From Collinsella phocaeensis (lineage in GTDB: Bacteria > Actinomycetota > Coriobacteriia > Coriobacteriales > Coriobacteriaceae), in the NCBI RefSeq assembly GCF_900119895.1, contig NZ_FQLR01000004.1, positions 1,426,001 through 1,490,000 of the forward strand: a stretch of 64,000 nt of DNA. The letters are read 5' to 3'. Below, in pieces: positions 60,710 through 64,000 of the stretch. Position numbers and translations under genes: made by a program. The stretch's first letter is position 1; each line of letters starts with the position of its first letter. Under the pieces are notes generated by a model, which did no database searches, was not told where the DNA came from, and saw nothing but the letters and a program-made list of their open reading frames with translations.

Positions 60710-61148
60710 CCATCCCCCGCCTCACTTAGAGCCCACAGGGCCTCATCACTGACATAAAGATACTTCGAACAGAAGGCATTTCAAGTTTCAGCGACCGAGG
60801 ACTGAAGTATCACGGCAATCAACCCATGCGTCTCCTTTCGCGAATCCTCGGCGCTTCTGCGCCCTCGTAGGAGGCTTTGCATATTTCGAGAGGGCGCCGG
60901 CGCGGCCGCCGCCCGCCAGAAAGAACCGTCGGGCCTTCGCGGGGGCGGCTCCAAGACGCTGCCCAGACAGCTCGCACCGCGACGACGTAGCGCCCGAAAT
61001 CCAGCACGCAAAGCCGATCGGAACGTCAGCGGCGGCACCCCAGGCGTGCACCCCCCGATTTAAGACGCGCTTAAGCCGCAGCTCGGCACCCGTCCGTATA
61101 ATGAGCACGACGGCAGGCCCGTAAAGCGTTTCCGCAGATTGGACACTC

Positions 61149-61322
61149 ATGATCATCCTCGGCAACATCATCTGGATGCTATTCGGCGGCATTTTCACCG
61201 CACTTTACTGGCTTCTCGCCGGATGCTTGTTCTGCATCACCATCATCGGCATCCCCTTCGGGCTGCAGGCCTTCAAGATAGCGAAGCTCTCATTGCTTCC
61301 CTTCGGGACCCGCGTGGTGTAA
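61149..61322 (+). CDS. YccF-domain small membrane protein (single domain)
   Basis: A 57-residue protein that is almost entirely one YccF domain: ILGNIIWMLFGGIFTALYWL, LAGCLFCITIIGIPFGLQAFK, IAKLSLLPFGTRVV. The GN-IIW start and ITIIGIPFGLQ are diagnostic. Two hydrophobic helices. E. coli YccF has two such repeats in about 148 residues; here only one is present and the next base-pairs show no second copy, so this is either a minimal form or half a gene. It is too short for many gene callers. The function of the family is unknown. Confidence 0.8.
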   Translation: MIILGNIIWMLFGGIFTALYWLLAGCLFCITIIGIPFGLQAFKIAKLSLLPFGTRVV

Positions 61323-61528
61323 CGGCCGCACGCATCGGACGCCGCATCGCGGCGCCCCCATCCGACCTTGCCGCCGCGATGCGGCATAGAGCGCGTCGGG
61401 AAAACATCCATGCTGCACGCGCCATCGCGCCGTGCCTTCCGCAGGGCAGCGGTACAATGCGGCAGTCGAGTAAACCCGCCGCCGAGCCGCCCCGCGCTCG
61501 CCGGCGCCCCAGGCAGGTGAGCACAGTG

Positions 61529-62662
61529 ATGGACCGCGACGCCATGCGGCAGAAGTACATCGAGCGACATCGCAGGCGGCACGGTCAGCGCCCCGCCGCA
61601 GACGTCGCGCTTCGCGAAACCCAGCGCTTCCTCAGGCGCGTCTTCAATATCCGCGAGGGCCGCGCACCCTACCACGTCATACGCAAGCGCTTCGTCAACG
61701 GCGCGCGACTCACCGGCACGCATCTTTGCATCCTTATCGTCGCCATGGTCATCGCGTGCATCGGCCTCGACACCGACTCGCAGATCGCCATCGTCGGAGC
61801 GATGCTCATCTGCCCCATCATGGGCTCGGTGCTCGCCATAGCTTACGGAACCGCCACGCTCGACCGGCCGCTGGCGCGCGACGCCGTCGCGGGCCTTCTG
61901 CTCCAGATGGTGTTCTGCCTCATCACCTCGACGATCTACTTCAAGCTCTCCCCGGTTGCCGGCATGACGGCGGCCATCGCTGACAACTCGACCCCGACGG
62001 TATGGAACCTGCTCCTCGCGCTCGTTGGCGGTTTTGCCGGCGGCCTCGGCATGTCGCGCGACCAGGAGCCCGCCACGCTCATCTCGGGTGTCGCGGTCGC
62101 CACCGCGCTGATGCCTCCGCTCTGCGCCGCGGGCTACGGAATCGCCGCCGCGGACCTGACGCTGTTCCTCTCGGCGCTCTACGAATTCGGCATCAACGTC
62201 GTGTTCATCGCGCTGTCCGCCGAGGTCGTGCTGCTGCTCCTCCGCGTGCCCCTCAAGCGTGACCTCAATGACGACGGGATCGTCACCGAGGCAGAGGACG
62301 CCCAGGCGCAGGCGCGCTCGCGCACGCTCCGCAGCAGGATCGTTCTCGCCACCGTCGTCTTCGCCCTGCCCTGCATTATGCTTACATCCAACCTGGTCAA
62401 GGCCGCCGACGATGCGACGCCCGACTCCTTTGGCGCAGCCTCGACCGCCGAGGAGCTGGCAGTCGTCTGCCCCGGCTTCAAGGAGTACACCGTCGGCATG
62501 CGCACGAGGGCGGATGCGGAAGGCGCCGGGACGACACACGAGGAATTGGTTGCCCGCGTGGTGACGGACGCGGAGCTCTCAGCCGACGAACAGAATACGG
62601 TGCGCAAGCTCATCGAACTCGACGTCGAAGGTCTCGACCGCGTCGAGTTCTCGGTGGAATGA
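61529..62662 (+). CDS. DUF389 membrane protein
   Basis: A 377-residue protein. After about 75 basic residues come six to seven helices with the DUF389 core: SQIAIVGAMLICPIMGSVLAIAYG, GGFAGGLGMSRDQEPATLISGVAVATALMPPLCAAGYGIA, LYEFGINVVFIALSAEVVLLLLR. The glycine/proline-rich ATALMPPL motif is the family hallmark. The C-terminal 130 residues are soluble and acidic. Function unknown. Start: ATG 61529 or GTG 61526/61517; AGGTGA lies in between. Confidence 0.88.
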   Translation: MDRDAMRQKYIERHRRRHGQRPAADVALRETQRFLRRVFNIREGRAPYHVIRKRFVNGARLTGTHLCILIVAMVIACIGLDTDSQIAIVGAMLICPIMGSVLAIAYGTATLDRPLARDAVAGLLLQMVFCLITSTIYFKLSPVAGMTAAIADNSTPTVWNLLLALVGGFAGGLGMSRDQEPATLISGVAVATALMPPLCAAGYGIAAADLTLFLSALYEFGINVVFIALSAEVVLLLLRVPLKRDLNDDGIVTEAEDAQAQARSRTLRSRIVLATVVFALPCIMLTSNLVKAADDATPDSFGAASTAEELAVVCPGFKEYTVGMRTRADAEGAGTTHEELVARVVTDAELSADEQNTVRKLIELDVEGLDRVEFSVE

Positions 62663-62817
62663 CCCATCAACCTGCACCCTCGCTCCCGTTCGCAGCCGCG
62701 GTGCATGCAGACGAGAAGCGGTGCGCCGAGCGGTCAAATGAGCCACATCACCGACGACCAAGGGGTCCCAACCGAGCCCGAGCGGCGCAAAGCAGACGAT
62801 CGCCCCCGCTTGGTCGA

Positions 62818-62963
62818 CGCATCTATAGCGTTTTTCGTATTCATATCGGAATGACCCGAGTAGCCGCACGGCCCGCTGCAAGAAAGACGCAGGTCACGAA
62901 ATTGCCATGTGGTCGGTATACAAAAGGGTTCCCGGCAACAGTACGAAAAACGCTATCGATGCG
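62818..62963. repeat. 146-bp element with 22-bp terminal inverted repeats
   Basis: Arms at 62818-62839 and 62942-62963 are reverse complements with one mismatch; they contain ATAGCGTTTTTCGTA / TACGAAAAACGCTAT. Size matches the elements at 9180 and 51859 but the ends differ. No ORF. It fills much of the 400-bp gap 62663-63062. Confidence 0.7.
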
Positions 62964-63062
62964 CATGCGGAACCTGCCTGCCCCCATGTTGAAGACGACC
63001 GCGCGAGGGCGCCCAACCGAAATCGAGACGCCCTCGCACAACCTTCGCTTCGCCGAGGGCGA

Positions 63063-64000
63063 CTACCGGCCCTCGCCCGCGGGATGATGCGGCTTCATGC
63101 GGCTCGTCACCGAGTCGCGGCGCTCCATCGCGATGGGCTCCATAACGAAGCCCTTGCCCGCGCGCAGATTCTCCTTCGCCACCGAGATCATGAGCTTGAT
63201 GCGATTGAGCTGATTGACCTCGGACGCACCGGGGTCGTAGTCGACCGCGACGATGTTGCTCTCGGGGTGCTGACGGCGCAGCTCCTTGATCACGGCCTTG
63301 CCCACCACGTGGTTGGGCAGGCACGCGAACGGCTGCGTGCAGATGATGTTCGGAGCGCCATGGTCGATGAGGTCGAGCATCTCGGCCGTGAGCAGCCAGC
63401 CCTCGCCCATGTTGTTGCACAGCGACAGCACCCGGCTGGCCTTCTCGGCCATCGTGGAGATGGACTCGGGGCGCTCGAAGCGCTCGCTGCGCTCGAGCAT
63501 CTCGTCCACGGGTTTACGCATCCAGTCCACCAGGCCGATCGCAGCGTCCATGCTCGTGCGCGCACCCAAGGAACTCCCGAGCTCATCCTTCTGCACCTGG
63601 GCGTTGCTCATGGAGTACAGGAAGAAGTCGAGCAGGCCGGGCACCACAGCCTCGCAGCCCTCGTTCTCGATGACCTCGACCACGTGGTTGTTCGCCGTAG
63701 GATGGAACTTCACCAGAATCTCGCCGACTACGCCGACGCGCGGCTTGGAGCCCTCGCCGACAAGCGGCATGGTGTCGAACGCCGTGATAGCCTCACGGGA
63801 CAGCTTGGTGAAGCTCTTGCGCGTGAACTTGGGGGCGAGCCGGCGCGCCCGCTCCATATAGTCCTCGAACAGCTCGTTTGCAGCCCCCGGCTCGGCCTCG
63901 TACGGACGGCAGCGATAGAGCATCTGCATCATGAGGTCACCGAACAGCACGCTGTAGACGGCAGCCTTGAGCAGCGGCAGCGTGAGCTTGAAACCAGGGT
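63063..64000 (-). CDS. 2-hydroxyacyl-CoA dehydratase activase-like protein, 5' part beyond window
   Basis: About 312 C-terminal residues are visible and the frame is open to the right edge (FKLTLPLLKAAVYSVLFGD). Blocks such as PRVGVVGEILVKFHPTANNHVVEVIENEGCEAVVPGLLDFF, LCNNMGEGWLLTAEMLDLI, NIICTQPFACLPNHVVGKAVIKELRR and NIVAVDYDPGASEVNQLNRIKLMI belong to the large acyl-CoA dehydratase activase-related proteins (HgdC/HgdB-like fusions of over 1000 residues) common in anaerobes. CxxPxH-type cysteines (CTQPFACLPNH) may bind a cluster. Exact role unknown. Confidence 0.85.
   Translation of the reverse strand, partial: PGFKLTLPLLKAAVYSVLFGDLMMQMLYRCRPYEAEPGAANELFEDYMERARRLAPKFTRKSFTKLSREAITAFDTMPLVGEGSKPRVGVVGEILVKFHPTANNHVVEVIENEGCEAVVPGLLDFFLYSMSNAQVQKDELGSSLGARTSMDAAIGLVDWMRKPVDEMLERSERFERPESISTMAEKASRVLSLCNNMGEGWLLTAEMLDLIDHGAPNIICTQPFACLPNHVVGKAVIKELRRQHPESNIVAVDYDPGASEVNQLNRIKLMISVAKENLRAGKGFVMEPIAMERRDSVTSRMKPHHPAGEGR

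Noticed and set aside
61205-62539. Minus-strand frame opposite the DUF389 gene
   Set aside because: Shadow composition and no domain; plus-strand protein has clear membrane segments and family motifs.

Overview
The window looks like a GC-rich chromosome segment from an anaerobic gut actinobacterium, most likely the Coriobacteriia (Collinsella-like). This is an inference. It rests on the strong G/C bias of coding DNA, a class III fructose-bisphosphatase of the type common in Firmicutes and Coriobacteria, a SUF-only Fe-S pathway with SufU, a fused-ATPase ECF importer, the Asp23/AmaP/DUF2273 envelope-stress trio, and a 2-hydroxyacyl-CoA dehydratase activase-type protein. No rRNA, tRNA, CRISPR array or prophage was found by eye.

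Layout. 1-2.2 kb: the 3' part of fbp and a GtrA membrane protein. 2.4-6.5 kb: an ECF importer operon (two paralogous S components, fused A-A' ATPase, T component) behind a complete-looking tryptophan leader-peptide attenuator. 6.6-9.1 kb: an RNA m5C methyltransferase and a conserved barrel protein of unknown function. 9.4-15.7 kb: a divergent Rrf2 regulator and sufCBDS-sufU. 15.7-18.8 kb: an OpuC-type osmolyte importer. 18.9-27.5 kb: a flippase-like protein, a secreted coiled-coil cell-wall protein, and a response regulator / ABC exporter / histidine kinase module whose permease carries an apparent frameshift. 27.7-31.8 kb: an ABC-F ATPase behind a possible uORF/hairpin switch, a guaA ATP-pyrophosphatase subunit and an APC permease. 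32-38 kb: DUF2130, a polyferredoxin, an amylase and a phosphoesterase. 38.3-40.4 kb: groES-groEL. 40.5-45.5 kb: an amidohydrolase, an M20 peptidase and a YitT protein. 45.7-48.6 kb: metN-metI-metQ on the minus strand behind a second leader peptide, rich in Met codons. 48.9-56 kb: the Asp23 trio, YebC, Lgt, NifU-like, RlmH, VanZ/RDD and a YbaK/EbsC deacylase. 56.6-62.7 kb: an HD/CmpB pair, a lower-GC island with an AAA ATPase and six 9-bp repeats, a YccF peptide and a DUF389 protein. 63-64 kb: the 3' part of a large activase-like gene that runs off the right edge.

Two themes stand out. First, amino-acid uptake appears to be controlled by translation of short leader ORFs: a Trp-Trp-Trp leader in front of the ECF importer and a Met-rich leader in front of metNI, with a third possible uORF switch at the ABC-F gene. 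Second, the intergenic DNA is full of small structured repeats of at least four kinds. These are GACAGGCACC-type REP hairpins (including an inverted pair of composites around ebsC), 146-152 bp elements with 20-26 bp terminal inverted repeats, a roughly 90 bp element whose two copies keep the same fold through compensating base changes, and tandem arrays of 9 bp and about 61 bp.
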